Position numbers and translations under genes: made by a program
Shown here: positions 6,092 through 14,528 of the stretch, in pieces
Layout of the letters: each line of letters begins with the position of its first letter
Position numbering within the stretch: the first letter of the stretch is position 1
The notes under the pieces: generated by a model
Database searches by the model: none
Seen by the model: the letters and a program-made list of their open reading frames with translations, nothing else
What the model was told of the DNA's origin: nothing
Assembly (NCBI GenBank): GCA_004557195.1
Contig: SFER01000034.1
Span: forward strand, 1 to 14,961
Length of the DNA: 14,961 nt
DNA from: Bacteroidales bacterium
Lineage (GTDB): Bacteria; Bacteroidota; Bacteroidia; Bacteroidales; Muribaculaceae
Reading direction: 5' to 3'

Positions 6092-9000
6092 ATGCTCAAA
6101 ATCACTAAGGCTTCGGCAGGAAGCGGTAAAACATTCAATCTTGCGCTCGAGTTTATCAAAATGATTTTCAACGAGCAGAAGTCGTTGCGCACCCCTCATA
6201 GCTCTATCCTCGCCATCACTTTCACCAACAAAGCGACCGAGGAGATGAAGGAACGTATCGTGAAAGAACTGCATCTTCTTGCCCGCTACGGCACGCAGGG
6301 GATAGAGAAGAGCAAATTCATGCCATTGCTGGTCAATGACTTGAAGAAATCGGAGCAGGAAATCAGTAAGATGGCGCAAACTGCTCTCGAAACTCTGCTC
6401 AACGATTTCTCGGAGTTTAATGTGAGCACTATCGACTCGTTTTTCCAAAATGTGCTGCGCAGTTTTGCCTACGAGGTTGATATTATCGACCGTTTCGGGC
6501 TGGAACTCGACGACGATTACGTTCTCGGCGCCGCGGTGCAAGCCATCCCACAGGGAATTAGTTCTAATCCGGGAATTTTGGACATAATCAAGAATTATAC
6601 GATGTCGAAAATGGACAACGCTAATAGTTGGAATATTTTCAAACGTAGCAAATCACCCTACGACACGAATATCTACACAATTTCAAAATTCCTTTCGTCG
6701 GAGAAATACAAGACCAACAAACAGGCATTTGCCGACTACTTCAAGAATGCCAACATTTCTAATCTAACCCAAGAAATCGGCAAAGCAATCACAAATTGCA
6801 TCAACAATATAAACTCGGATATTCAAAGATTTAAAGATAACTATGGGGATTTTGTCAAAAAAAGCCCGAAAATAGAAAAGTTGCCGGACAATCCCGAATT
6901 TGTCAAATTGGGAAAATTCTTAAAGAAGCTGGAGAACGGACCCGGCTATTTCCTTAAGAGCGGGAGCCCCGCTGTCTCGCCAACGCTGTTTGACGATGCA
7001 ATCAAAAATCTGAAACTGCTTCTCGACTTGCTCAATATCAAGCCGTTGCTCCCTTTTGTTGCGCTACTCGATGCGGTGAGCGGCAACGTGGAGGAGTTTC
7101 GCAAAGACAACTCGCTGATTCTCCTGAGCGACACCAACGAACTCCTGCGCGACATAATCGACAAGGAGAACATTCCGCTCATCTACGACCGCATTGGGGT
7201 GCGCCTGCGCCATTTCCTCATCGACGAGTTTCAAGACACTTCGAGAATGCAATGGGAAAACCTGCGTTATCTTGTCGAAGAGAGCCTTGCAAACGGCAAT
7301 TCCAACCTCGTTATCGGCGATGTGAAACAGTCGATTTACCGTTTCCGCAATGCCGACCCCACTCTGCTCGCATCGCAGATTTTCAAGGATTTTTTCAAAA
7401 ATATTCTCAACGATTCCAACAGTGGAGAAACCACCAACTATCGCAGTGCCAAGGAGATTGTAGAGTTTAACAACGATTTCTTCAAGGAACTGATAGGAAA
7501 ATTCGGCGAACAGCTCATTAAAGACGCCTATCAGAATTGCTCCCAGATTGTCAACAAGAAGGATCTACCCGGATATGTGAAGGTGAAACGCTATCCCTTT
7601 GAAGGCGACAAGGGAAAAAGCAAGGAAGCCGAAGATAAAGTCAAGGAGATGATTGCAGAGGGTGCGATTGACACTATCAAGGATGTGATTTCGCGCGGCT
7701 ATAACTACCGCGACATAGCAATTCTGGTGAATGCCTCTGCCGATGGGGAGCTTATAGTGAATAAGTTGACGCAACATAGCATCCCCGTGATTAGCGAGGA
7801 TATGCTCGCCCTTGCCAACTGCCCGGCGGTGTCATTGGTTATCACCGTGCTGCGATATATCGACCAAAAAGCGACATTGCCAGAGCCAGAGCCTGCAACA
7901 TCTTCGCGCTATTGCAACGACCGGCTCGCCCTCATACAAATAATCAAACTTTTCGATTCTCAAATCAACCAAGGCGAGACTCCGTCGGTTGCAATCACTA
8001 AGGCAATTGAAAATTTCCGCAACGATGCCGATATTTCCACACCCGAATTTGAAATCAACGATTTATATGCCCTTGTGGAGTCGATTATCGAGAAATATAT
8101 CGACGAAGGCTTGCGCAGCCGATACTGCGACTATCTCACTGCGCTGCAAGATGTTGTGGTGGATTACACATCGCGCTATTCATCCGACCTCCATTCGTTT
8201 CTCTCGTGGTGGGACGGCAACAAGGCTGTAATCTCATCGCCCGACGATGTGAATGCCGTGAAAGTGACGACTATCCACAAATCGAAGGGTCTCGAATTTC
8301 CGATTGTCCTTATCCCGTTTGCCACCTGGAACCTGAGCAAAATCAACGATGTGCTTTGGCTGCCTGTGCCTCAGGCAATAAAACAGGTTATGCCAAATGT
8401 CGATTTCCCGCCGCTCGTTCCCGTGAGCTCTTTGCGCATCAAAGAACATTCTAAGTTCTACGATGATTATAAAGAGGAACTTGAACTCAGCCGGCTCGAC
8501 AATATCAACAAAGTGTATGTGGCTTTCACACGCCCGGTGCGCGAGTTGCATGTGTCATTTTATATCAAAAAGGAAGAGAAAAAGGAAGAGGAAAAGGAAA
8601 CGGAGCTCTATCTCAGCAAGTATATCGATGAAATTCTTAAACCTGAAGAGATCTACGAGCATGGCTCCCCGACAAGCCAGGTCAAGAGTCTCGCATCGCC
8701 GAATGCCTCGGACGCTGAAGAGATGCCGCCATACATCCCCTCGGCACGCAGTGTCAGCGACAGTTACGATGAGGAACTACACACCGAGGAGGCTGAAGCC
8801 GGATTGTGCAAGCACGAGATTATGAGCTACATCACCACTGCCGCCGATATCGACAGGGCTGTGGCAAAGGCTGTTAGGCGCGGAATCCTCCCCGAAAGCG
8901 ATGCCGAAGGCACAAAGACGGAGTTCCGCGGTTTCTTGAGTCAGCAGGAACCTTCCACATGGTTTGCCCCGGGATTGAAGGTGAAGAAAGAGCGCGAGAT

Positions 9001-9220
9001 AATCTACAGTTATGACACATGGCGCATCGACCGTGTCATAACAACACCCGATGGTGACACTATTGTCATAGATTTCAAATTCGGCGAACCGGAATCGAAG
9101 CATATCAAGCAAGTGCGCCACTATATGCACCTGCTCCGCGAGTGTGGATGTGGCAATATCGAGGGGCGTGTGTGGTATCCCCACCTCGGAAAGGTGGTAA
9201 ATGTGTCGTTTGAGCCATAG
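6092..9220 (+). CDS. AddA/RecB-like UvrD-family helicase with C-terminal nuclease domain
   Basis: The roughly 1042-residue enzyme has superfamily 1A helicase motifs in order. They are Walker A ASAGSGKT (7-14), Ia-like ITFTNKATEEM, motif II LIDEFQDTS (376-384), motif III VIGDVKQSIYRFR (407-419), motif V TTIHKSKGLEF (726-736) and motif VI VYVAFTRP (808-815). A PD-(D/E)XK RecB-type nuclease follows near the C-terminus (WRIDRV 977-982 with Asp980; IVIDFKFG 991-998 with Asp994/Lys996; then HIKQVRHYMHLL). It should unwind and resect double-strand ends for recombinational repair. The start is set at ATG 6092 rather than the in-frame TTG at 6086, since the helicase fold begins immediately (MLKITKASAGSGKT). 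No AddB/RexB partner is adjacent; it may lie elsewhere or be just outside this unit. A Lys/Glu tract (KKEEKKEEEKETE) lies just after motif VI. The 1B region (about 152-290) is AT-richer than the rest. Confidence 0.92.
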   Translation: MLKITKASAGSGKTFNLALEFIKMIFNEQKSLRTPHSSILAITFTNKATEEMKERIVKELHLLARYGTQGIEKSKFMPLLVNDLKKSEQEISKMAQTALETLLNDFSEFNVSTIDSFFQNVLRSFAYEVDIIDRFGLELDDDYVLGAAVQAIPQGISSNPGILDIIKNYTMSKMDNANSWNIFKRSKSPYDTNIYTISKFLSSEKYKTNKQAFADYFKNANISNLTQEIGKAITNCINNINSDIQRFKDNYGDFVKKSPKIEKLPDNPEFVKLGKFLKKLENGPGYFLKSGSPAVSPTLFDDAIKNLKLLLDLLNIKPLLPFVALLDAVSGNVEEFRKDNSLILLSDTNELLRDIIDKENIPLIYDRIGVRLRHFLIDEFQDTSRMQWENLRYLVEESLANGNSNLVIGDVKQSIYRFRNADPTLLASQIFKDFFKNILNDSNSGETTNYRSAKEIVEFNNDFFKELIGKFGEQLIKDAYQNCSQIVNKKDLPGYVKVKRYPFEGDKGKSKEAEDKVKEMIAEGAIDTIKDVISRGYNYRDIAILVNASADGELIVNKLTQHSIPVISEDMLALANCPAVSLVITVLRYIDQKATLPEPEPATSSRYCNDRLALIQIIKLFDSQINQGETPSVAITKAIENFRNDADISTPEFEINDLYALVESIIEKYIDEGLRSRYCDYLTALQDVVVDYTSRYSSDLHSFLSWWDGNKAVISSPDDVNAVKVTTIHKSKGLEFPIVLIPFATWNLSKINDVLWLPVPQAIKQVMPNVDFPPLVPVSSLRIKEHSKFYDDYKEELELSRLDNINKVYVAFTRPVRELHVSFYIKKEEKKEEEKETELYLSKYIDEILKPEEIYEHGSPTSQVKSLASPNASDAEEMPPYIPSARSVSDSYDEELHTEEAEAGLCKHEIMSYITTAADIDRAVAKAVRRGILPESDAEGTKTEFRGFLSQQEPSTWFAPGLKVKKEREIIYSYDTWRIDRVITTPDGDTIVIDFKFGEPESKHIKQVRHYMHLLRECGCGNIEGRVWYPHLGKVVNVSFEP

Positions 9221-9288
9221 CGCAAGTGAAAAGAATGCTAAATTTTACTTATATGGTTCAAAACAGCGCATTTTTGGCACGAATTTTG

Positions 9289-9296
9289 TATCTTTA
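9289..9296 (+). promoter_or_regulatory. Possible -7 element of the ferritin promoter
   Basis: TATCTTTA matches TANNTTTG at all but the last base and sits 40 nt before the ferritin ATG in an AT-rich gap. No TTTG is found at the usual 19-21 nt distance; the nearest (9273-9276) is only 12 nt upstream. The ferritin gene does need its own promoter, given the 116-nt gap, but this assignment is weak. No Fur-like operator is obvious. Confidence 0.3.
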
Positions 9297-9336
9297 CAAC
9301 CTGGAAAATGTTTAACATATAAAATATAAAATTGAT

Positions 9337-9825
9337 ATGATTAGCGAAAAATTACAAAAGGCCATCAATGACCAAGTTAAAGCCGAAATGTGGTCGGCAA
9401 ATCTCTATCTTGCAATGTCATTCTACTTCAAGAGAAACAGTTATGACGGTTTTGCCAACTGGATGAAGAAACAATCCGACGAAGAAATGGACCACGCCAT
9501 GCAACTCGCCGACTATGTAATGAAACGCGGCGGTGTTATCACCGTTGACGCTATCGACGCTGTTGACAACGAGTGGAAATCGCCACTTGATGTGTTTGAG
9601 CGCGTTTATGCCCACGAATGTCATGTATCACAACTCATCGATGCTCTCGTTGATGTTGCTTCTTCGGAACGCGACAAGGCTTCGCAAGACTTCCTTTGGG
9701 GATTTGTTCGCGAGCAAGTTGAAGAAGAGGCTACCGCACAAGGCATCGTTGACAAAATCAAGAATGCAGGCGAGGCTCAAGCCGCTATCTTTATGCTCGA
9801 CGCTCAACTCGGCGCTCGCAAATAA
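9337..9825 (+). CDS. ftnA: Non-haem ferritin (FtnA-type)
   Basis: The 162-residue product is a bacterial ferritin that oxidises Fe(II) and stores ferric mineral in a 24-subunit cytoplasmic shell, protecting against iron-driven oxidative damage. The ferroxidase ligands fall at the same positions as in E. coli FtnA: Glu17, Glu50 and His53 (DEEMDHA), and Glu94 for sites A and B with Gln127, plus Glu49, Glu126 and Glu130 for the third site. No haem-binding Met at the bacterioferritin position is apparent, and the length is typical. It stands alone, with its own AT-rich upstream region and a strong terminator after it. Regulation by iron or oxidative stress would be expected for the family, but no operator is recognised here. 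Confidence 0.95.
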   Translation: MISEKLQKAINDQVKAEMWSANLYLAMSFYFKRNSYDGFANWMKKQSDEEMDHAMQLADYVMKRGGVITVDAIDAVDNEWKSPLDVFERVYAHECHVSQLIDALVDVASSERDKASQDFLWGFVREQVEEEATAQGIVDKIKNAGEAQAAIFMLDAQLGARK

Positions 9826-9849
9826 TTCGGCACATCGCTACAAAAGCAC

Positions 9850-9883
9850 AAAGCGGGACTACCATTCGGCAGTCTCGCTTTTT
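9850..9883 (+). terminator. Rho-independent terminator after ferritin
   Basis: AAAGCGGGACT (9850-9860) pairs with AGTCTCGCTTT (9871-9881) over 11 bp with a single G-U pair and a 10-nt loop, followed by Ts to 9883. It lies 24 nt past the ferritin stop. In the other direction the same hairpin is followed by TTTGTGCTTTTG, so it may also end transcripts of the convergent GT2 gene. Confidence 0.85.
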
Positions 9884-9908
9884 ATGACTATATCGCAAGC
9901 CGGAGTGG

Positions 9909-10670
9909 CTACTTGGTTTTGCGGCGGTGTTCGATGATTTTCGCTACGGCTACAAACTGGTAGAAGCCGTCGAGCATGGCGCTGATGAAACCGGGGACGC
10001 CGTCGCGGATGCCGCCCTTGAGGATGTAGGAACGGAAAAAGCGGAAGAATGGGCGCCAGAGGAGTGCTCCCACGCCGTAGTTTTTGGCGGCACGCTTCAC
10101 CACCTCGTTTTCAGTGTAGGCGTTCATCTTGTCGAGGACCATCTTCACCGAGTCGTTGGCGATGTGGATGAAGGCGAGGTCGCTCCTCGAAGCCGGGATG
10201 CGCTCAACGCGCCCCTGCACCGATGGCATCGTGTGCACGTAGGGCGGCCACACAGTCCCCTCTTTGATGAAGAAACGGAGTTGGGAATCGGGGTAATAGC
10301 TGTGCATAAATCGCCCCATGCGATAGTTCTTGCGCGGAATCCATAGTCCGGCGGGCGCGTCGGGCGATGCAATCACCTTGTAGAGGTATTCGCGAAGTGC
10401 GTCGGGGACAATTTCGTCAGCATCGAGCACCAGCACCCAATGGTGGGCAGCCGATTGAATGGCAAAGGTGCGTGCCGGCTCGGCGCTCACGCAGTCTCCC
10501 TTGGGGAATGTAACCACGCGGCAGCCGAAACGGGCTGCGATTTCGAGGGTGGAGTCGGCGCTTTCCATGTCGCAGATGAGCACTTCGTCGAAGTTCTTCA
10601 CCGATTCGAGCACCTCGGCAAGTTGCCTTTCGGCATTGTATGTGTTGATTACGACAGAAATCTTGTTCAT
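9909..10670 (-). CDS. Glycosyltransferase family 2 (WaaE/KdtX-like)
   Basis: The 253-residue protein opens directly with the GT-A fold, ISVVINTYNAERQLAEVLES (4-23). It continues with DEVLICDMESADSTLEIAARF (28-48) and the metal-binding DxD in VLVLDADEIVPD (Asp83-Ala-Asp85). WPPYVHTMPSVQG (141-153) and a basic, aromatic C-terminal region (about 205-250) follow, and the latter may hold it at the inner membrane. The order resembles the WaaE/KdtX group of inverting transferases that add a sugar to LPS core or other surface glycans; donor and acceptor are unknown. The start is ATG 10670-10668; an in-frame ATG two codons upstream (10676) is equally possible. Only about 10 nt separate it from the stop of the upstream GT4 gene, so they form one transcript. 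The gene converges on ferritin across the shared terminator. Confidence 0.88.
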   Translation of the reverse strand: MNKISVVINTYNAERQLAEVLESVKNFDEVLICDMESADSTLEIAARFGCRVVTFPKGDCVSAEPARTFAIQSAAHHWVLVLDADEIVPDALREYLYKVIASPDAPAGLWIPRKNYRMGRFMHSYYPDSQLRFFIKEGTVWPPYVHTMPSVQGRVERIPASRSDLAFIHIANDSVKMVLDKMNAYTENEVVKRAAKNYGVGALLWRPFFRFFRSYILKGGIRDGVPGFISAMLDGFYQFVAVAKIIEHRRKTK

Positions 10671-10680
10671 TGCCATCAGT

Positions 10681-11871
10681 TTAGAATAGAGAATAAAGCG
10701 TGTCGAGATAATGCTTGGGAGCGAAACGGGCGAGGCTCTGCTTCTTGATGGCGTCATAGTCCCAAGAGCGGTTCCAGGCGACATTCACAGCCTCGAGCAG
10801 TGCGTGGTCGTTGCCCGACTCGAAAGTTACGCCTGTTTCGGGCGAGATGAGTTCGGGGATTCCGCCGATATTCGCGCCCACCACCGGAGTTCCGGCGCAG
10901 AGACTTTCGATTACACTGAGCGGATTGTTTTCGTAACATTCCGACGGCATTATCGAGAAGCGCGCCTCGGCGAGGAGTGCCACCACCTGAGCGGCATTTT
11001 GCATCCCGAGGAACTCGATATTGGGGAAATCGGAGAATTTATGACGCAGGTCGAGGTCGAGCGGACCGCCACCGGCAACTTTCAGGTTGATTTTGGAATG
11101 AGCAAACGCGCGCATGAGCGTTTCCACCCCTTTTTCGGCGGAAAGACGCCCCACATAGAGGGCATAGTCTTTGCGCGGCACGATTGCCGAGCGGGAGAGC
11201 GAGTCAAACTTGTCGGGGTCGATGAAGTTGCTGAGTGTGAGCAACTTTTCGGGGTTAAAGCCGCCGGCTTTCATCTTCTGCGCCATGAATGCGCTAGGGC
11301 AGATGAATGTGTCGGTTGCCGCCTCAATGCGCTTGCGGTTCCACTTGAGTGCCTCGATGTAGGCTATGACGCTTGCCGCCATGCTCCCTTTCATGCAGCG
11401 GTGGCGCACCACATTGAACTTTGCATCGAAACAGAGTTGGCACGGCTTGGAGTTGCGTGTGCAAGAGTAGGACGGGCAAAGCAACTTGAAATCATGGAGA
11501 GTCCAGAGCACGCGACACCCGCGGGCTTTCGCCATCTCTGCCACCACCGGCGAGATATAGGAGTGGATGTTGTTGAGGTGAACCACCTCGGGCTTGAACT
11601 CATCAAGGATAGCCGAGAAAGCCTTCTTCACATCTCCGCATCCCATCACACGGCGTGCGGCTTTGAGTTTGGAACCGATACCCCCCGAGAAGGATACCTC
11701 GGAAACGAAAAACCGGGAGAATGGTGAAGCGATATTCTCGGGGAATTGCATCGAGAACACCGCCACCTCGCAACCGGCATCCCGGAGCAGCCGCTCGAGA
11801 TTCAGCGAATAGATACAGTCTCCGCCGCGGCGGTAGTAGAATTTATTGACTACGAGTATGCGTTTATTCAT
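10681..11871 (-). CDS. Glycosyltransferase family 4
   Basis: The 396-residue GT-B enzyme begins with ILVVNKFYYRRGGDCIYSLN (5-24), an N-terminal Rossmann domain whose GGD-like loop sits where the acceptor binds. The middle carries LWTLHDFKLLCPSYSCTRN (122-140) and a Cys cluster (Cys132, 137, 144, 147, 159) that many GT4 members share. The donor-binding half has YVGRLSAEKGVETLMRAF (239-256) and SECYENNPLSVIESLCAGTP (310-329), with the E-x7-E pair Glu314/Glu322. It should be a retaining transferase using a nucleotide sugar to build a surface polysaccharide; the sugar is unknown. It is the first gene of a two-gene unit with the GT2. The 88-nt gap to the divergent flippase gene must carry promoters for both, though only weak TAGTTTTA-like elements are seen. 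Confidence 0.9.
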   Translation of the reverse strand: MNKRILVVNKFYYRRGGDCIYSLNLERLLRDAGCEVAVFSMQFPENIASPFSRFFVSEVSFSGGIGSKLKAARRVMGCGDVKKAFSAILDEFKPEVVHLNNIHSYISPVVAEMAKARGCRVLWTLHDFKLLCPSYSCTRNSKPCQLCFDAKFNVVRHRCMKGSMAASVIAYIEALKWNRKRIEAATDTFICPSAFMAQKMKAGGFNPEKLLTLSNFIDPDKFDSLSRSAIVPRKDYALYVGRLSAEKGVETLMRAFAHSKINLKVAGGGPLDLDLRHKFSDFPNIEFLGMQNAAQVVALLAEARFSIMPSECYENNPLSVIESLCAGTPVVGANIGGIPELISPETGVTFESGNDHALLEAVNVAWNRSWDYDAIKKQSLARFAPKHYLDTLYSLF

Positions 11872-11959
11872 ATTTAGTTGCTTAATCTTGTAAATAAAAC
11901 TAAAAAAACGGGGGTTTATTGTGCTCTCGATGCAATTTATTTCTCATTTTATCGTTTAA

Positions 11960-13384
11960 ATGACAATGAAACCAACAGAATCCGGCAATAGAGGCAGCAA
12001 ACTATTGAAGAACCTTGGAATTTATGCCCTTGGCAATATAAGTTCCAAGTTGATAATGTTTATCCTCGTGCCCGTGTATTCATTTTTCATATCTCCCGAT
12101 GAATTAGGGCGTTACGATATTTTCTTCATGTGTGTAACCGTGCTGTTGCCGATAGTGTCGATGCAGCTGCGCGATGGCACTTTCCGATTTCTGGTAGATA
12201 CCGACGATGAGGAGAGGCGCAAGAAAGTGGTTACATTCTCGCTGAAAACACTGGTGCGCAATTTCATCGTGTGTGCCGGGGCGGGAGCGATACTCAGTTT
12301 TGTACTCGATGCAAAATATTTGTGGTATGTGATAGGCTTTGCAGCCTCGCTGTCGCTTTATGAGGTGATAGTGCAGGCGGTGCGCGGCTTGGGGCACACC
12401 AAGGCTTTTGCCGGGGCGGGTATTCTCACATCATTTTTGATTTGCGGCATCACGCTGCCTCTTGTAGCGGTGTTTGAGATAGGTATCGACGGCATTTTCA
12501 TCGGTAATATTGCCGCACGACTGATAGTTATAGCACTGATAGAATTGCGCCTTCATCTGTTTTCGCGCTATTTTGTGCCACACCTTCACGACCGCGCCCT
12601 CGGGCGGGAGATACTCGGTTTCAGCGTCCCGCTTGTGGTGGTAACTCTATTGCTGTGGGGGCTGTCGTCGAGCAATCGCTTCTTTATACAGCATTTTGTG
12701 GGGTATAGCGAGAACGGATTGTTTTCGGTGGCTCAGAAGTTTGCCGCCATACTCGAGACTCTCGCCCTTATATTCTACCAGGCATGGCAGGAAACAGCCA
12801 TCAAGCAATACGACGACAGCGACCGCAACGCTTTCTATTCGCGCATCCTCAACATCTACATCTGGTTCCTCACTCTGCTTGTGGTGGTGGTGTCCTATGG
12901 GGTGAATTTGCTCTATGGATGGATCGTGAGCGCCGAATATCAGGAAAGCCGCTTCTATCTCTATCCTCTGCTCTCCTCGTCGATGCTGGTGTCGCTCTGC
13001 TTCTTCTACGATGTGGGGTATCAATGCGTGAAAAAGACAGTGCGCGAATTGCCGGGGCTTGTTATAGCGCTGGCGATATCGCTTGCAGGCAACTTCTTCT
13101 TCGTGCAGTGGTGGGGTGTGTATGGCATTCTTGCCACCCTCAACCTCTCCTACTTGGTGCTTATAGCGATAAGGATTGCCGACACCAAGAAATACATCCG
13201 CCTCACTCTCACATGGCGCAGTTTCCTATCGATGGCTGTGCTTGTGGCTGCCGGGCTGTTCTACTACATTCTGCCGGGAAAGGTGGAGAATTTCGCTTTT
13301 GGAGTGCTCATGTCGGTGGTACTGCTCGCCTGCGTGCCCCCCGAAATAATTAAGATGGTCTTATCAAAGATAAAACCATCTTAA
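11960..13384 (+). CDS. wzx: Wzx-type polysaccharide flippase (MOP superfamily)
   Basis: The 474-residue integral membrane protein fits the Wzx/RfbX flippases that move undecaprenyl-diphosphate-linked repeat units across the inner membrane. The first helix region (LLKNLGIYALGNISSKLIMF, 15-34) followed by ILVPVYSFFISPDELGRYDI (35-54) is the characteristic start of the family. About 12-14 hydrophobic segments follow in two halves, with RFFIQHFVGYSENGLFSVAQ (243-262) at the start of the second half, where the YS-x-n-G-LFSVA pattern recurs. The start could be ATG 11960 or ATG 11966; the first is used. It is the only plus-strand gene in the polysaccharide locus, divergent from one glycosyltransferase pair and convergent with another. 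Its 3' end carries a hairpin over the stop codon and then a terminator. Substrate specificity cannot be inferred. Confidence 0.88.
   Translation: MTMKPTESGNRGSKLLKNLGIYALGNISSKLIMFILVPVYSFFISPDELGRYDIFFMCVTVLLPIVSMQLRDGTFRFLVDTDDEERRKKVVTFSLKTLVRNFIVCAGAGAILSFVLDAKYLWYVIGFAASLSLYEVIVQAVRGLGHTKAFAGAGILTSFLICGITLPLVAVFEIGIDGIFIGNIAARLIVIALIELRLHLFSRYFVPHLHDRALGREILGFSVPLVVVTLLLWGLSSSNRFFIQHFVGYSENGLFSVAQKFAAILETLALIFYQAWQETAIKQYDDSDRNAFYSRILNIYIWFLTLLVVVVSYGVNLLYGWIVSAEYQESRFYLYPLLSSSMLVSLCFFYDVGYQCVKKTVRELPGLVIALAISLAGNFFFVQWWGVYGILATLNLSYLVLIAIRIADTKKYIRLTLTWRSFLSMAVLVAAGLFYYILPGKVENFAFGVLMSVVLLACVPPEIIKMVLSKIKPS
13352..13382. repeat. Hairpin overlapping the flippase stop codon
   Basis: AAGATGGTCTTATC (13352-13365) and GATAAAACCATCTT (13369-13382) pair over 13 of 14 positions with a three-base AAA loop; the single mismatch is C against A. 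The right arm covers the last codons and the first base of the TAA stop. There is no T-run after it on either strand, so it is not a classic terminator. It may protect or end the mRNA 3' side, or it may be a chance product of coding sequence. Confidence 0.6.
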
Positions 13385-13397
13385 AACCAACATGCAT

Positions 13398-13426
13398 CTG
13401 CGCCCGATTCCGGCGCAGTTTATTTT
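13398..13426 (+). terminator. Rho-independent terminator after the flippase gene
   Basis: CTGCGCC (13398-13404) pairs perfectly with GGCGCAG (13412-13418), with a 7-nt loop, followed by TTTATTTT (13419-13426). It lies 13 nt after the flippase stop and reaches the stop codon of the convergent glycosyltransferase. In the minus direction the stem is followed by a weaker T stretch (GGTTTT about 15 nt on), so it may act both ways. Confidence 0.78.
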
Positions 13427-14526
13427 CACTTGTATTTTTTGAACAAAGCCACCATGCTGCCGGCAACGCCTTCGGCGGTGAGTTGCGGACGTTTGCGCTT
13501 GCAAGCCTCGTGGAACTCGGGGTAGCGCCTCACCATCTCCGCCAAGTCGTGTTCGTCCCAGTTGTCTTTAACGATGCCGAGCGAGTCATTTCTTACATAG
13601 GTGTGGTTGCACGGGACCGTGTTCATAAGCACCGGTGTACCGGAAACTATCGACTCGGGCACCGACACCATCGAGAGGTCTTTCGATGTGTTGATGAGGA
13701 TTGCCGTCGCTTTGTTGAGAATCTGAGCCATCTCGTCGTGGGATTTAAAGCCGAGCAAGTGCACATTCTCGCCTACACCGAGGCTGCCAATCAGCGCCTT
13801 AAGGTTCTGTTCCTCCTCGCCATCGCCAATGATGTTGAGGTGGTAGTCTTCAAAGCCGGGTAATTTTATGAATCGTGCAAATGTGGCAATCATTTTGTCG
13901 ATGTTTTTGCCGGGCACAAGGCGAGCGAGAATCACAAAATAGCGTTTCATCTCCTCGCACGGCACAAGCAATTCGCCGTTCACGCCATGAGTTACGGTCT
14001 CGGGCACTGCCGAGCGGGTGTATTGAGCCACAAAATCGCGAGCCGCTTCGGTGTTGCCAATCACCGGGATGCCGTTGAGGTAGCCTCTCACCACTACATT
14101 GTACCACATGAGCGAAGGTATCTTGAAGAACTTGTGCTGGTGGAGCGACAGTTCTTGCCAGATGATGAGTTTGTCGCGCATAACGCGAGCTGTGAGCAGA
14201 GTGGCAATCGAGAAAGACTCAACCGATATCACCATGTCGTAGCGGTGCTTGTTCTCTCGAAGCCATTTGGTGAAGCCTTTAGGGTAAGGGAGCAGTGCCG
14301 GCTTGAACACCCGAGGCATTACCGATTTGAAATAGACCACCTCAAAAGGGTAATCGTTGTCTTCAGTGGGGCGAAATTCTTCCGACGCAAGGATGGTGGC
14401 AGTGTGTCCACACTTGATAAAGCCCTTGGCGAAATTGCTCGCCATGGTGTCTTTAATCGACTTGCGGCGAGTTATTACCCCCTTTTCGGCGGTTGTGAGT
14501 ATGAGGTTTACAATGAGTATGTTCAT
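13426..14526 (-). CDS. Glycosyltransferase family 4
   Basis: The 366-residue protein shows a GT-B layout. The N-terminal half has NILIVNLILTTAEKGVITRR and an SVESFSIATLLTARVM segment. The donor-binding half has FVILARLVPGKNIDKMIATF (197-216), HLNIIGDGEEEQNLKALI (229-246), VHLLGFKSHDEMAQIL (255-270) and SMVSVPESIVSGTPVL (285-300). The usual E-x7-E pair appears as Asp283/Glu291, so the first acidic residue is Asp rather than Glu. Function: transfer of a sugar from a nucleotide donor to a lipid-linked glycan in the cytoplasm; the sugar is unknown. The start ATG (14526-14524) is 2 nt after the Wzz stop, so the two are translated from one message whose promoter is beyond the right edge. Its 3' end meets the flippase gene across the terminator at 13398-13426. 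Confidence 0.9.
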   Translation of the reverse strand: MNILIVNLILTTAEKGVITRRKSIKDTMASNFAKGFIKCGHTATILASEEFRPTEDNDYPFEVVYFKSVMPRVFKPALLPYPKGFTKWLRENKHRYDMVISVESFSIATLLTARVMRDKLIIWQELSLHQHKFFKIPSLMWYNVVVRGYLNGIPVIGNTEAARDFVAQYTRSAVPETVTHGVNGELLVPCEEMKRYFVILARLVPGKNIDKMIATFARFIKLPGFEDYHLNIIGDGEEEQNLKALIGSLGVGENVHLLGFKSHDEMAQILNKATAILINTSKDLSMVSVPESIVSGTPVLMNTVPCNHTYVRNDSLGIVKDNWDEHDLAEMVRRYPEFHEACKRKRPQLTAEGVAGSMVALFKKYK

Positions 14527-14528
14527 GT

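Noticed and set aside
8566..8610. Purine-rich AAGGAAGAG repeats as a regulatory or slippage tract
   Set aside because: They lie in frame in the helicase and encode a Lys/Glu linker after motif VI; simple low-complexity coding is enough.
9181..9197. CCACCT...AGGTGG hairpin at the helicase 3' end as a terminator
   Set aside because: It is only a 6-bp stem inside the coding region, with no T-run; not supported.
11391..11476. Cys cluster in the GT4 (Cys132-Cys159) as a novel metal site
   Set aside because: Similar clusters occur in many GT4 homologues in this position, so it is a family trait rather than something new.
10711..11727. A 338-codon plus-strand open frame opposite the GT4 gene
   Set aside because: It is antisense to a GT4 with complete motifs and results from GC-biased third positions.
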